64,000 nucleotides of DNA from Shewanella sp. MBTL60-007 (GTDB lineage Bacteria; Pseudomonadota; Gammaproteobacteria; Enterobacterales; Shewanellaceae), in NCBI RefSeq assembly GCF_019654915.1, contig NZ_BPET01000001.1, forward strand, positions 84,278 through 148,277, written 5' to 3'. Shown here piece after piece: positions 9,372 to 18,751 of the stretch (position 1 is its first letter; each line of letters opens with the position of its first letter). Made by a program: the position numbers and the translations under genes. The notes beneath the pieces are model-generated. The model was given only the letters and a program-made list of their open reading frames with translations. It was not told the DNA's origin and searched no databases.

Positions 9372-10568
9372 ATGACTATTTCAACTATGCGCTTATCAGG
9401 CGTAGCTGCAGCATGTGCGCTACTTTCAACTCAAGCTTTGGCAAGTGATCCTAGCCTGACAAATCCTGCCATTAGTGCCGTGTTAGACGGCTATTATCAA
9501 AGTGGCGAGCGACCGATGTCAGAACGGGTTGAAGGCTTTGGTTTAGGCCATACCGAGCTGGCGATGAGCGCCAATATCGATGATATGTTCTACGGTAAGC
9601 TCACTGCAGTGGTCGAGATGCATGACGGTGAAACTGAGCTAGGCTTAGAAGAAGCCTTCATTCAGACCTTAGCAATGCCAGGTGGCTTTTCTGTGCGTGC
9701 TGGTCGCTTTTTGTCAGACATTGGTTACTTGAACAATCAACACGTACATACAGATTCATTTTCAGATAGACCTGCCGCCTATCGTGCGTTTTTAGGTAGT
9801 CACTATTTCGATGATGGTGTGCGTTTGAGTTATGTTGCGCCAACGGATCTGTATTGGACCATGGGTGTTGAAGCCTTCAAAGGCGACAACATGCGCGCCG
9901 CTGACGAACATGGTGAGCGTGACTTTAAGAACCTAGGGGTATATACCGCCTTTACTAAACTTGGTGGCGATGTGGGAGCTAATGGTTCTTGGCAAGCAGG
10001 CCTAAGCTACTTGCGTAATGAGAACGGTCGTCTGACTGCGGACGAACATGATCATGAAGAGCCTGCGGTGGATGATGGTCATGACCATAGCCACAGTGCG
10101 CAGTACACAGGTGAAAACACTTATGTTGCGGACTTCGTCTATAAATGGGCGCCAAGCGGTAACTATAAATACCAACACTTAACGTTAAGTGGTGAGTATT
10201 TCCGTGTTACAGACTTTAAGCCTCTGGAAGAACACGATGATCACGATGACGACGATGGACATGGCGATGAAGGCAAAGACTACCAAGAAGGTTGGTATCT
10301 AAGCAGTGTTTATCAGTTTTCCCCTCACTGGTCGGCAGGCATACGTTATGGTCAGGTCGATACTCAGATGATGCATGATGATCATTTTGACCCACAAAAG
10401 CTGAAAGAAACCGAAGTGAGTCTTGCGTGGCATCATAGTCACTTCTCAACAGTACGTTTGCAGTATACCAACCAGCAGGGTACCAACTTTGATGGTTTCG
10501 AAGATGACAATATCATCACGCTGCAATATGTAATGACTCTGGGGGCTCACGGTGCGCACCAATTCTAA
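9372..10568 (+). CDS. His-rich outer-membrane beta-barrel, probable zinc porin
   Basis: The 398-residue protein has a signal peptide (to about residue 25, LASD) and an alternating-strand barrel with aromatic girdle residues. Two long loops are very rich in His, Asp and Glu: about 225–242 (DEHDHEE and DDGHDHSHS) and about 287–302 (EEHDDHDDDDGHGDEG); a third cluster, MHDDHFD, is near 335. It ends GAHGAHQF rather than in a strict terminal Phe signature, although the last residue is Phe. There is no TonB box or plug domain, so it is porin-like, not a TonB-dependent receptor. CGGAG precedes the ATG. Its last 17 bases overlap the binding-protein gene, indicating translational coupling. Confidence 0.8.
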   Translation: MTISTMRLSGVAAACALLSTQALASDPSLTNPAISAVLDGYYQSGERPMSERVEGFGLGHTELAMSANIDDMFYGKLTAVVEMHDGETELGLEEAFIQTLAMPGGFSVRAGRFLSDIGYLNNQHVHTDSFSDRPAAYRAFLGSHYFDDGVRLSYVAPTDLYWTMGVEAFKGDNMRAADEHGERDFKNLGVYTAFTKLGGDVGANGSWQAGLSYLRNENGRLTADEHDHEEPAVDDGHDHSHSAQYTGENTYVADFVYKWAPSGNYKYQHLTLSGEYFRVTDFKPLEEHDDHDDDDGHGDEGKDYQEGWYLSSVYQFSPHWSAGIRYGQVDTQMMHDDHFDPQKLKETEVSLAWHHSHFSTVRLQYTNQQGTNFDGFEDDNIITLQYVMTLGAHGAHQF

Positions 10569-11478
10569 GCAGTTATTATCAAAGAGCCTGAAGGCGCTAA
10601 CACTCACATTAGCATTGGGCACAGTTAACAGTGCCGTTGCCGGGCTTAACATTTTTGCATGTGAGCCGGAATACGCCGCATTAGCGAAAGAGCTTGCACC
10701 AGATGCCAAGATCTACTCGGCTACCACAGCGATGCAAGATCCTCATCAGGTACAGGCTCGCCCAAGCTTGATCGCTAAGATGCGTCAGGCCGATCTGGCT
10801 ATCTGCGCTGGTGCCGATCTCGAAGTGGGTTGGCTACCTATGCTGCAGATGAAGTCGGCAAACGCCAAGGTGAGATCGACGGATCAGGGCTTGTTCTTTG
10901 CCGCGGAGCAGATTGACACCCTCGATCAGCTCACCTCGGTGGATCGCTCCATGGGGGATGTGCACGCAAAAGGTAATCCGCATCTGCATTTCGATCCCAA
11001 TCGTTTACTCGATGTGGCAACAGCCTTGACGGGCAAACTTGTGCAGTTAGATCCCGATAATAAAGCACAGTACCAGTCGTCATTAGCTAGCTTTAGTGAG
11101 CGTTGGCAGGCTGCTATCCCTAAGTGGGAGGCGAAAGCCAAGCCCTTAGAGGGAAGCAAAGTGATCGCCTATCACTCAAGCTTTAAGTATTTGTTTAACT
11201 GGCTGGGGCTAGAGCAGGTTGCCGATCTAGAACCCAAACCGGGGATCCCGCCGAGTAGCTCCCACCTAGCGAGCTTACTTAACCGGGCAAAACAGGGAGA
11301 CATATTGGCGATCGTGATCGCGTCATACCAGAGCGAGCGCGGTGCCGATTGGTTAGCTGAGCGTTCAGATCTTCCCGTGCTGGTGCTACCTATGTCGGTT
11401 GGTGGTAACGAGCAGAGTGTCGATCTGTTTACCCTATACGACAGTGCAATTGCGCTCTTGTTGAGTGCCAAGCAGTAA
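10552..11478 (+). CDS. znuA: Zinc-type ABC transporter substrate-binding protein
   Basis: This 308-residue protein belongs to the cluster A-I (TroA/ZnuA) binding proteins. It has a signal peptide (LTLTLALGTVNSAVA) and the conserved metal-ligand neighbourhoods: DPHQVQARPS near residue 65, GNPHLHFDP near 145, AYHSSFKYLFNWLG near 210 and a C-terminal SERGADWLAE. ZnuA proteins bind periplasmic Zn2+ (sometimes Mn2+) and hand it to an inner-membrane permease. The start is a GTG inside the end of the preceding barrel gene. Unlike typical ZnuA, no long His loop is present; the His-rich region sits in the barrel protein instead. Metal specificity is inferred. Confidence 0.88.
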   Translation: MRTNSKQLLSKSLKALTLTLALGTVNSAVAGLNIFACEPEYAALAKELAPDAKIYSATTAMQDPHQVQARPSLIAKMRQADLAICAGADLEVGWLPMLQMKSANAKVRSTDQGLFFAAEQIDTLDQLTSVDRSMGDVHAKGNPHLHFDPNRLLDVATALTGKLVQLDPDNKAQYQSSLASFSERWQAAIPKWEAKAKPLEGSKVIAYHSSFKYLFNWLGLEQVADLEPKPGIPPSSSHLASLLNRAKQGDILAIVIASYQSERGADWLAERSDLPVLVLPMSVGGNEQSVDLFTLYDSAIALLLSAKQ

Positions 11479-11589
11479 TTGTTAGTTGCAATGCTACACG
11501 CCTAATCAGTCAAGGTTAGGCACGAATAGGACGGATCACGATTAAGGGATCCGTCCTAGATTTATCAATTATGATAAGAGTCATTACCT

Positions 11590-12375
11590 ATGTTTGATCT
11601 CGATCTTCTCTCTATCTTGCTGCCTGCTTTCGCAGCGGGGATCTTGGTGTTATCCACCCATGTTGTCTTAGGGCAACAGGTATTAAAGCGAGGCATTATC
11701 TTTATCGATCTGGCAATCGCTCAGGTTGCAGCATTGGGTGCGATTGTTGGCCATCTAAATCATGACATCGAAGCTCTGCCATTTTCAAATGTGTGGATGC
11801 CAGCACTATTTGCCATCGCTGGGGCCGGCTTTATCGCTTGGCTATCTAAGCGGATGGCAGATGAACTGGAAGCCATTATCGGCTGCTTCTATGTATTAGC
11901 GGCTGTAGCGGCGATGTTACTGCTATCAAACGATCCCCATGGCGCAGAGATGTTGAAGCAGTTGATGTCAGGCCAGATCTTATGGGTGAGTTGGAGTCAG
12001 CTAATCCTGCCAGTTTGTGTCTACTCGGCTATTTTGCTAGCCCTAATCTACCGCCCCTCTTTACTCGAAGGGCGAGCTTTCTATCTGCTCTTCGCAGTGG
12101 TAATTACGCTTTCTGTTGAGTTGGTTGGCGTATATCTGGTGTTTAGTAGTTTGATCTTGCCTGCGCTGGCGGTGAATCACTTCAATGGTCGTTTCAAGTT
12201 AGCTTGGGCTTATCTCGTTGGTTTGGTCGGTTATGTCGCGGGTTTAGTCCTCTCTGCCACTTTAGATCTTCCTAGTGGCGCTGCCATAGTGGCGACGTTA
12301 GCTGTGACTGCAATACTGTTTAGGCTTTGCCTTTCTATGAAGGGCAGGCATTCGCTTTTAGAGGGTGGCGGATAA
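11590..12375 (+). CDS. znuB: Zinc-type ABC transporter permease
   Basis: The 261-residue protein has about eight hydrophobic segments and the ABC-3 permease landmarks: HVVLGQQVLKRGIIFIDLAIAQVAALG split over segment 2, LSVELVGVYLVFSSLILPALA near 185, and a GLVLS segment near 235. It would form the membrane channel for the adjacent binding protein. It lies 111 bases downstream of znuA; that gap contains no gene. Remarkably, no ATP-binding subunit (ZnuC) is encoded in this cluster, so one must be supplied from elsewhere in the genome. Confidence 0.88.
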   Translation: MFDLDLLSILLPAFAAGILVLSTHVVLGQQVLKRGIIFIDLAIAQVAALGAIVGHLNHDIEALPFSNVWMPALFAIAGAGFIAWLSKRMADELEAIIGCFYVLAAVAAMLLLSNDPHGAEMLKQLMSGQILWVSWSQLILPVCVYSAILLALIYRPSLLEGRAFYLLFAVVITLSVELVGVYLVFSSLILPALAVNHFNGRFKLAWAYLVGLVGYVAGLVLSATLDLPSGAAIVATLAVTAILFRLCLSMKGRHSLLEGGG

Positions 12376-12615
12376 ACTAGAGTTATGTCAGGTCAGACCT
12401 TTTAGCTAAATGAACTAAGCTAAAATCCTTGAATTAAAAATGCGAGATTAAAGTTCGCTTAAGCTATTTAAGCTAGAGTCCCGTGATTTTAATTTCGTTT
12501 AGCCTATCTTCAGGCTACACGTGTAAACTATTGTTCATTGACATAAGTCGTATTTATATTGAGTCGCATCTAGTTGGTGGATATACTGGCGCCAATTAAA
12601 TCGCGGGAGATTATA

Positions 12616-13344
12616 GTGCTGTTAATCCTTAGATGTTTGATCTTGTCTATCATGCTGGTATTAGCCTTTATTATCGGTGGCTTAGCTTGTATTTTACGTC
12701 CTCGTCATCGAGACAACGTACATATGTTCGCCAAAGTATTCTCTTGGGCGGCCCCAGTGTTGGGTATTAAGGTCATTGTACGTAACCCGCAAAATCAAAG
12801 CGGTAAGCCATGCATTTTCTTGGCAAACCACCAGAATAACTTCGACATGTTTACCCATACCGCAGTTGTACCAAAAGGCACTGTGAGTCTAGGTAAAAAG
12901 AGTCTTGCTTGGATGCCGTTATTCGGACAGATCTATTGGCTGTCGGGCAATATTCTTATCGATCGTAAAAACCGCAGTAAAGCGTTTGACACTATGGCGG
13001 CTACGGCGCGTAAGATTAAAGATAAGTGCTTATCGGTATGGATTTTCCCAGAGGGCACACGCTCTCGTGGTAAAGGTCTGCTGCCATTTAAAGCCGGTGC
13101 ATTCTATACGGCGATTGCCGCTGGGGTGCCTATGGTGCCGGTGTTAGCCTCAAATCAATGTCATATTAAGCTGAACCGTTGGAATAATGGTGTAGTGATC
13201 ATTGAGATGATGGAACCAATTGAAACTACAGGCATTGATAAGACACAGGTGAAAGAGCTCTCTAAGCGTATTCACACTATGATGTCGGAAAAGTTGTCAC
13301 AGTTGAACCAAGAAGCTTCTGCATTAATGACTAAAGCGGTATAA
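12616..13344 (+). CDS. plsC: 1-acyl-sn-glycerol-3-phosphate acyltransferase
   Basis: The 242-residue enzyme acylates lysophosphatidic acid to phosphatidic acid at the inner membrane. It has an N-terminal membrane segment ([21 protein letters not shown]) and the acyltransferase blocks NHQNNFD (HX4D motif with His and Asp), [22 protein letters not shown] and VPMVPV. These match the E. coli enzyme closely, including length. The frame is open to 12574, but the GTG at 12616 follows GGGA by seven bases and aligns with the E. coli start. It precedes rraB by 29 bases, probably as an operon. Confidence 0.95.
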   Translation: MLLILRCLILSIMLVLAFIIGGLACILRPRHRDNVHMFAKVFSWAAPVLGIKVIVRNPQNQSGKPCIFLANHQNNFDMFTHTAVVPKGTVSLGKKSLAWMPLFGQIYWLSGNILIDRKNRSKAFDTMAATARKIKDKCLSVWIFPEGTRSRGKGLLPFKAGAFYTAIAAGVPMVPVLASNQCHIKLNRWNNGVVIIEMMEPIETTGIDKTQVKELSKRIHTMMSEKLSQLNQEASALMTKAV

Positions 13345-13373
13345 TCGGTCGCGAAATTTTTGAGGAGTCATCG

Positions 13374-13781
13374 ATGTCTATTGAACGCCAGTTAAACGAA
13401 CAGAAACAAGAAAACCGTGAGATCGTTGAAGCGATTCTTGCTGACGGTTCATTACCCGATGCCGAGTACACTATCGAGCATCACTTTTCATCGACAAATT
13501 TCGATCGTTTAGAAAAAGCGGCTGTTGACGCATTTAAGCTAGGCTATGAAGTCAATGACGCCGAAGAGATGGAGCTAGAAGATGGCTCTGTGATCTACTG
13601 TTTCGATGCCGTAGCTAACCATGAGTTAAATACGGATCTGTTAGATAGCGCTTGTGAGAAAATGATCGAGCTAGCGGCTAAGCAGAAGATCGATTACGAC
13701 GGTTGGGGAACTTATTTCATCGATGAAAATGGCGAAGAAGTCAGAGACGAAGATGAATATGAGGACGAAGAACTGCACTAG
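13374..13781 (+). CDS. rraB: Regulator of ribonuclease E activity B
   Basis: The 135-residue acidic protein matches RraB throughout: [39 protein letters not shown], then YDGWGTYF and an Asp/Glu-rich tail ([12 protein letters not shown]). RraB binds RNase E and inhibits or redirects its mRNA-decay activity. GAGG lies before the ATG. It follows plsC closely and is ended by a clear terminator. Cytosolic. Confidence 0.95.
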   Translation: MSIERQLNEQKQENREIVEAILADGSLPDAEYTIEHHFSSTNFDRLEKAAVDAFKLGYEVNDAEEMELEDGSVIYCFDAVANHELNTDLLDSACEKMIELAAKQKIDYDGWGTYFIDENGEEVRDEDEYEDEELH

Positions 13782-13805
13782 TCTTCAAGCATAAGCATAC
13801 CAATG

Positions 13806-13834
13806 AAATGCCCATCGATATGATGGGCATTTTT
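13806..13834 (+). terminator. Terminator after rraB
   Basis: Arms aaatgcccatc and gatgggcattt followed by a T-rich stretch, 25 bases after the rraB stop. Confidence 0.9.
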
Positions 13835-13878
13835 GTTTTCAGCGTTTATAACCAATGAGCAATTTATATTGATTGGTA

Positions 13879-14841
13879 TTACTCGTGAACAATAGTGCAA
13901 TTGCGGCCAGCCTCTTTCGCCTGATACAGGGCTTGATCGGCTTGTGACACCCAAGTGTCGCTATCGATTATGCTCGGGGTGAGCTCGCAAATACCTAGAC
14001 TCACAGTGATCTTGATAAGGTGTTCTTCATACCAGATCTCTGACTGCTCGAGTTTCTTACGCAGACGTTCGGCAAAGAAGCGTGCGTTAGCCGCCGGTGT
14101 ATTTGCCAAGATGACGCCAAACTCTTCTCCACCATAACGCCCAGCACAATCGGTTTCTCGTAGCGATTTTTTAATGGTGTGAGACACATTTTGGAGCACT
14201 CTGTCACCCGCTTGATGGCCATAGGTATCGTTGATCGATTTGAAGTGGTCGATATCGAGCATCACTAAAGTCGTGTCGCAGCTATAACGTGCATGGCGAT
14301 CAAACTCTTTCTGCAGGCATAACTCCCAGTGACGACGATTAAACAGCTGAGTAAGACCATCTACCTGACTTAAGTATTCCAGACGTTCATTAGCAGACTT
14401 TAACTGCAGTTTATTGATCGCAACATCGGTAACATCATAGACAATCATGCTGATATGGGTCACTTCACCTGTCAATGACGACAGTGGTAGCAGAGTGACG
14501 TTTTGGTACATGAAATCGGCTCTACCAGTAATAGGTCGATAGTTCTTGAATTGGAACACGAATGGACGCTGTTCCCAGCTAATAAAAGCCCTGTTTTTCA
14601 GTAGGTAAACTGATTCCATCTTCTGCTTCAGCCACTTTGCTGGTAGGTAATCAAACTGCTCAAACAGGTTTTTGTCTTTGATCGAGTTAGGGGTGACACC
14701 GCTGTGGTTTTCCATAAAGCCGTTCCACAGCTGGATGTTGTAGTCTCTATCAAGAACGACTAAGCCCACCTCTATGGTCTGTACCATATCGATGAGCCAG
14801 TGGAGTTCGTTCATTGCGGTTAGATCTGTATTTTTATCCAT
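13879..14841 (-). CDS. PAS–GGDEF diguanylate cyclase
   Basis: The 320-residue protein has an N-terminal PAS domain (about 15–140, VQTIEVGLVVLDRDYNIQLWN) and a GGDEF domain with the intact active-site motif YGGEEF near residue 245. It also has the usual DGLTQLFNRRHW and MLDIDHFKSINDTYGH blocks. It should make cyclic di-GMP from GTP. The frame is open to 14940, but the ATG at 14841 (MDKNTDLT) is preferred because it clears the preceding gene's stop by 13 bases. It is cotranscribed with the REC–CheC gene; the pair resembles a chemosensory or attachment output module. Confidence 0.92.
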   Translation of the reverse strand: MDKNTDLTAMNELHWLIDMVQTIEVGLVVLDRDYNIQLWNGFMENHSGVTPNSIKDKNLFEQFDYLPAKWLKQKMESVYLLKNRAFISWEQRPFVFQFKNYRPITGRADFMYQNVTLLPLSSLTGEVTHISMIVYDVTDVAINKLQLKSANERLEYLSQVDGLTQLFNRRHWELCLQKEFDRHARYSCDTTLVMLDIDHFKSINDTYGHQAGDRVLQNVSHTIKKSLRETDCAGRYGGEEFGVILANTPAANARFFAERLRKKLEQSEIWYEEHLIKITVSLGICELTPSIIDSDTWVSQADQALYQAKEAGRNCTIVHE

Positions 14842-14854
14842 CTTATCAGGTATC

Positions 14855-15850
14855 TTAATCCAGCAAGTAGCCGAGCTTATAGTTGAGTGTTGGTAGCGAG
14901 TCTTCGGTAAACAGAAGCAAGAGATCGCATTGAATATCATGGTCTTCGATACGGTAATTGATCTCCATCGCCAGTGTTCGGTTCCATTTATCGGAGTTTT
15001 CGCTGATCAGGTTATTGACGCTGCAGTGTCGCCCCAGTACGACCGGGTGACTTTGGCTGAACTTCATGTGCAGCTGTTCAGAGATCCCATTGAGAAAGGC
15101 GCCAATAAGCACATTGGCGGTATCTATCATCACTTCGAGCTCTGTTTGCTCATCTTCAGGGTGATCAAGCTTCATTAGCTTGGCCATATCCTGAAATGAT
15201 GAGTCATGGAAAAGCAACAAGGCTTCGCCTGCCACCCCTGCGCCGATAAAGCCTTGGCACAGTGCCGATACCGTACTCTGCTCCTCAGTGGCCTTTAGCG
15301 TCATGGTGAGCTCACTGACCTCCAATACGTTTACATTTGGGATTGGCAGCTTCACAAAGACATTTAATAGCTTAGAGAGTAGATCCGCTGCGCGTCCCAT
15401 GGCGACGTTGGCCACCTCTTGGCAGGCATCACGCAGATCGACTTTGATCATGGGGGAGCGCTCTTGCTCTGCGCCCTGAGCTAATTCCAAAATGCCGTAC
15501 TCTTGCAGAATGTGGCTGATGGAATCGGCACTGACTGGTTTTTGAATAAAGTCGAGGGCGCCTAAGTTTTTGACTCGCTCATGAGCCTTAATCTGAATAT
15601 CGCCAGAAACTACAATCACCAGCGCGGGCAGATCTTCTTTCTGGATCGCCTCTAAAACTTGATAACCGTCCATCACAGGCATGTTCAGATCGAGAAAGAC
15701 AACTTCGCCTTTACCTTCACGAATTGCTTCTATGCCTTCTAAGCCATTGGTGGCATAGGTGATCTCGACATCCCAGTCTTTAGGGAGAGTGCGTGCCATC
15801 TGCTTACGAGCTAGCGCAGAGTCATCGCAAATTAATATGGGGAGCGGCAT
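14855..15850 (-). CDS. Response regulator with CheC/CheX-like phosphatase domain
   Basis: The 331-residue protein has a REC domain (about 1–125) with the acidic pair DD near 9–10, phospho-acceptor Asp in VVFLDLNMPVMDG and Lys in FIQKPVS. A CheC-like domain follows (about 140–331). That domain shows two signatures with the CheC spacing: DxxxExxN-X22-P (starting DACQEVAN) and a second DTAN-X22-P copy where Asp replaces the Glu. CheC/FliY/CheX proteins dephosphorylate CheY-P, so this may act on its own or another REC domain (inference). It is followed 13 bases later by a diguanylate cyclase gene. Confidence 0.88.
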   Translation of the reverse strand: MPLPILICDDSALARKQMARTLPKDWDVEITYATNGLEGIEAIREGKGEVVFLDLNMPVMDGYQVLEAIQKEDLPALVIVVSGDIQIKAHERVKNLGALDFIQKPVSADSISHILQEYGILELAQGAEQERSPMIKVDLRDACQEVANVAMGRAADLLSKLLNVFVKLPIPNVNVLEVSELTMTLKATEEQSTVSALCQGFIGAGVAGEALLLFHDSSFQDMAKLMKLDHPEDEQTELEVMIDTANVLIGAFLNGISEQLHMKFSQSHPVVLGRHCSVNNLISENSDKWNRTLAMEINYRIEDHDIQCDLLLLFTEDSLPTLNYKLGYLLD

Positions 15851-16225
15851 TGCTATGGTTATTTCCTATTCATCAACTACTGAGATCTTCGCAGCCAATA
15901 AAGTCCTAATCTTGGTCGCTAGAGTCTGTGTCATCTATATAGAGCCAGTGGGTCGCAGCTGGAATATCGATCATTCAGTAGCGCGTCCATGGATTGTGTC
16001 GTCAAAACGGATACTCTGACTACCTTCCATGACGTAGTCCCTTAACATAGGGTAGCACTACAACCCGATTATTCATCATCAACTTAGCTAATAGAAAGCT
16101 ATTTGCGGTGACAATAAAATGACGAGCGTCAGAATTACCGCTTTATGTTATAGCTATTAACGAAATATTCCAAATGTGTTAACTTGCTCATCTGGACAGA
16201 CCACTTACCAAGAAAGGACGCAAAG
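15851..16225. other. Intergenic region between divergent genes
   Basis: These 375 bases separate the REC–CheC gene (minus) from the crotonase gene (plus). No convincing gene, RNA or strong hairpin was seen; it presumably holds both promoters. Confidence 0.6.
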
Positions 16226-17032
16226 ATGAGTCATGACTTAGTACGAGTAACCAAAAACGGTGGCATTGCTTATGTGAGTCTTAATCGACCTGAAAAGTAT
16301 AACGCATTGAATTATAAGCTATTCAAAGAGATTGATATCTGTATTAAAAAATTAGCAAAAGACAGATCGCTTACCGCTGTGGTGCTTTTTGGTGAAGGCA
16401 ATAATTTTAGCTCAGGTTTAGATGTGAAAAGTGTGATGAGCTCGCCATTAGACGCGGTCAAATTATTATTTAAGTTTCTTCCTGGTAACGCTAATTTAGC
16501 TCAGCGAGTCTCTATTGGTTGGCGTCGATTGCCAGTTCCCGTTATCGCGGTGCTCGAGGGAGTCTGCTATGGCGGCGGCATGCAAATAGCGCTAGGGGCA
16601 GACTTTAGAATCGCCGATCCAGATTGCAAAATGTCGATAATGGAAGCTAAGTGGGGGCTAGTTCCTGATATGGCAGGCCTTGCAGGTTTACGAGAGTTAA
16701 TGCCAAAAGATCAAGCGCTTAAGCTTACTATGTCGGCAGATGTCTTATCGGCCGAACAGGCTCTATCCATCAATTTGATCACAGCAGTAGAGAATGAACC
16801 TTTGGCGGCGGCGACAGCGTTAGCTACTCAATTAGCGCGTACATCCCCCGATGCGAATGCCGCGATTAAGCATAGTATTAACAAGAACTGGTCGAGCTCA
16901 ATTAGACAATTATTGGGACGTGAGTCTTGGTATCAGGTGCGATTACTCATGGGGAAAAATCGCGTTATTGCAGCATTAAGACAGAGTAAAAAAATCGACA
17001 AAACTTATCGAAGTCGGCAATCAGGTTGGTAA
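16226..17032 (+). CDS. Enoyl-CoA hydratase/isomerase (crotonase) family protein
   Basis: The 268-residue protein has the crotonase fold: AYVSLNRPEKYNALN near residue 12, the first oxyanion-hole segment NNFSSGLDVKS near 60, the second, CYGGGMQIALGADFRIA, near 115, and the catalytic-loop stretch MEAKWGLVPDMAG. It probably acts on a CoA-thioester in fatty-acid or amino-acid breakdown; substrate unknown. The frame is open to 16184, but the ATG at 16226 follows AAGGA by eight bases and begins the conserved N-terminus MSHDLVRV. Monocistronic. Confidence 0.9.
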   Translation: MSHDLVRVTKNGGIAYVSLNRPEKYNALNYKLFKEIDICIKKLAKDRSLTAVVLFGEGNNFSSGLDVKSVMSSPLDAVKLLFKFLPGNANLAQRVSIGWRRLPVPVIAVLEGVCYGGGMQIALGADFRIADPDCKMSIMEAKWGLVPDMAGLAGLRELMPKDQALKLTMSADVLSAEQALSINLITAVENEPLAAATALATQLARTSPDANAAIKHSINKNWSSSIRQLLGRESWYQVRLLMGKNRVIAALRQSKKIDKTYRSRQSGW

Positions 17033-17205
17033 TTTTTAGGGAATAGTATAATACGTGATCTAACTCACGATTTTTTGTGAATTTTCTGTAGTAGTTAGAG
17101 GCTTATTTTACACTCCAGCTTATTCTAGGGTTTTGATGATTAAGCTATCACTTGCTAATCACTTCTTAAAACCTCCCTATCTTAAGTATTGGAATTTATT
17201 GAGCT

Positions 17206-17697
17206 ATGCGCGAACTGTTTGAACGTTTTCTCTGGAGCAGCCGTTTATCGGTTATGTTTGGTGTCTTGTCATGTATCGTGGCTGCGTTTGTCGTATTTGC
17301 CATGGGACTGAGAGATGTCGTACATATGATTGATCTTATTCTTGGTTATATCTTCAGCGGTAGTCATGCGGTGCGTAACGATTTAGTTATGGTAGTGGTG
17401 GAGATTTTAGATACTTTCCTACTCGGCGCGGTATTACTCATTTTTGCATTCGGTTTGTATGAGCTGTTTATCAACAATCTTAAAGGTGCCAGTCAGAGTG
17501 AAGCGGCAGGTAAGATCTTGATTATCAGTAGTATCGATTCACTAAAGAGCAAGTTGGGCAAAGTGATCTTAATGATGTTAATCATTAAGGTGTTCTCTTT
17601 CTTTACCGATATGAAACCGACCTCTATGTTGGAGCTGCTTTATATGGGCATTACTGTGGTATTGATAGCTGGGGCTTTGAAGCTGAGCAAAGATTAA
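17206..17697 (+). CDS. UPF0114-family membrane protein
   Basis: The 163-residue inner-membrane protein shows the UPF0114 (YqhA) pattern: N-terminal ERFLWSSRL, hydrophobic segments at about 15–37, 60–82, 112–130 and 137–155, and ELFINNL plus DSLKSKLGKVI between them. Function of the family is unknown. It is separated from the convergent DUF3530 gene by a hairpin terminator. Confidence 0.85.
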   Translation: MRELFERFLWSSRLSVMFGVLSCIVAAFVVFAMGLRDVVHMIDLILGYIFSGSHAVRNDLVMVVVEILDTFLLGAVLLIFAFGLYELFINNLKGASQSEAAGKILIISSIDSLKSKLGKVILMMLIIKVFSFFTDMKPTSMLELLYMGITVVLIAGALKLSKD

Positions 17698-17722
17698 ATT
17701 CCACAGGTCATATTTAATAAGA

Positions 17723-17750
17723 TAAAGCCTATCCATTTGGATAGGCTTTA
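17723..17750. terminator. Terminator shared by UPF0114 and DUF3530 genes
   Basis: Arms aaagcctatcc and ggataggcttt with a short loop. It overlaps the last codons of the minus-strand DUF3530 gene, which ends at 17729. Confidence 0.8.
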
Positions 17751-18589
17751 TTGATCCTAGTGGCAAACCCTTCGATTAACTCAAGGCAGTTACCCCAAGC
17801 CACCTTAAGGGTTAAGTCTAAGGCTAATACTTGCTGACTATATCGGCTGGGCATATTAGCTGGTGCCAGTGTTAATCGCTGCACCTGAGTGGCAAGGGAT
17901 TGTGCTGTGCCATCTTTAGATTGAATATCTAATACCGGAATGGAGAGTGCCGCCAGTTTTTCTGGTAGCGCTTGGTTAGCCGATTCCAGCTCGCTATAGG
18001 GATTCACTATCACCATCAAGTCGGGCTTAGGTAGACGCTTGGTGTCTAGCAATTCAATGATCAAATCCGCGCTGTCACCTATCGTCACTAGCATTCGCTT
18101 ACCCGCAAAATGTTTGCCTAAGGTATCGAGTTGAACCATGGAGGCGAGCATAAAGTCTTGCTGCTTAAGTTGGATTTTTTGTGACTCTAAAAGCGCCTGT
18201 TGCGTGTCTGGAGTTGTTGCCGTATTAGCAGTATCAGACGCTTCTATTTCAGTGCGGGTATCCAATAGTGGCGGTGGTGTCACCGCCAGAGTTGCCCAGC
18301 CTACACTATTTAGCTCGCGCCTAAGGTAGCTGGCTAAACCTGGCGCATCAGCGCGCTCGCCTATGGCGGGCACGATAATGGCTAGCCCAAGCTGTTTCTT
18401 ACCTATCCAGGGGCGCAGCAGTGCAGGAACGATCTCTTCTTCAACTTGCAGTTGTTTGACTTCATTGGCTGGAAGGTAGTTGTATTCAGGGTGAGATGCC
18501 GATGCCATAAAAGAGCCGAGGCAAAGTAGGGCAGCACAAGTGAGACTCATGAGTGACAGGGGCTTAGCTAAAGTAGACAAGAATTTCAT
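17729..18589 (-). CDS. DUF3530-family exported protein
   Basis: The 286-residue protein has a signal peptide (PLSLMSLTCAALLCLGSFMASA) and then a predicted alpha/beta fold with GLAIIVPAIGERADAPG near 70 and RMLVTIGDSADLIIELL near 170. The pattern is like an alpha/beta-hydrolase core, as noted for DUF3530, though no classical Gly-x-Ser-x-Gly nucleophile elbow is evident (GDSAD is nearest). Enzymatic activity is therefore uncertain. It lies downstream of rapA on the same strand but is separated from it by a terminator. Confidence 0.8.
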   Translation of the reverse strand: MKFLSTLAKPLSLMSLTCAALLCLGSFMASASHPEYNYLPANEVKQLQVEEEIVPALLRPWIGKKQLGLAIIVPAIGERADAPGLASYLRRELNSVGWATLAVTPPPLLDTRTEIEASDTANTATTPDTQQALLESQKIQLKQQDFMLASMVQLDTLGKHFAGKRMLVTIGDSADLIIELLDTKRLPKPDLMVIVNPYSELESANQALPEKLAALSIPVLDIQSKDGTAQSLATQVQRLTLAPANMPSRYSQQVLALDLTLKVAWGNCLELIEGFATRINKAYPNG

Positions 18590-18675
18590 ACTGGCGACTT
18601 AATTTACTGAGATAAGAAGGCGGCTTCAGTATATATGTTTATGGTATTAGCATCATGTGTTTGTAAAAACAGGGC

Positions 18676-18706
18676 ATAAAAAAGCCCTGAAACATCAGGG
18701 CTTATT
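18676..18706 (-). terminator. rapA terminator
   Basis: Read on the minus strand, aagccctga and tcagggctt form a stem followed by a run of T, 50 bases past the rapA stop. Confidence 0.9.
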
Positions 18707-18751
18707 TTAGCTGCGCTAAGTTAGGCTTAGATCTAGCTGACTCGCTTGATC

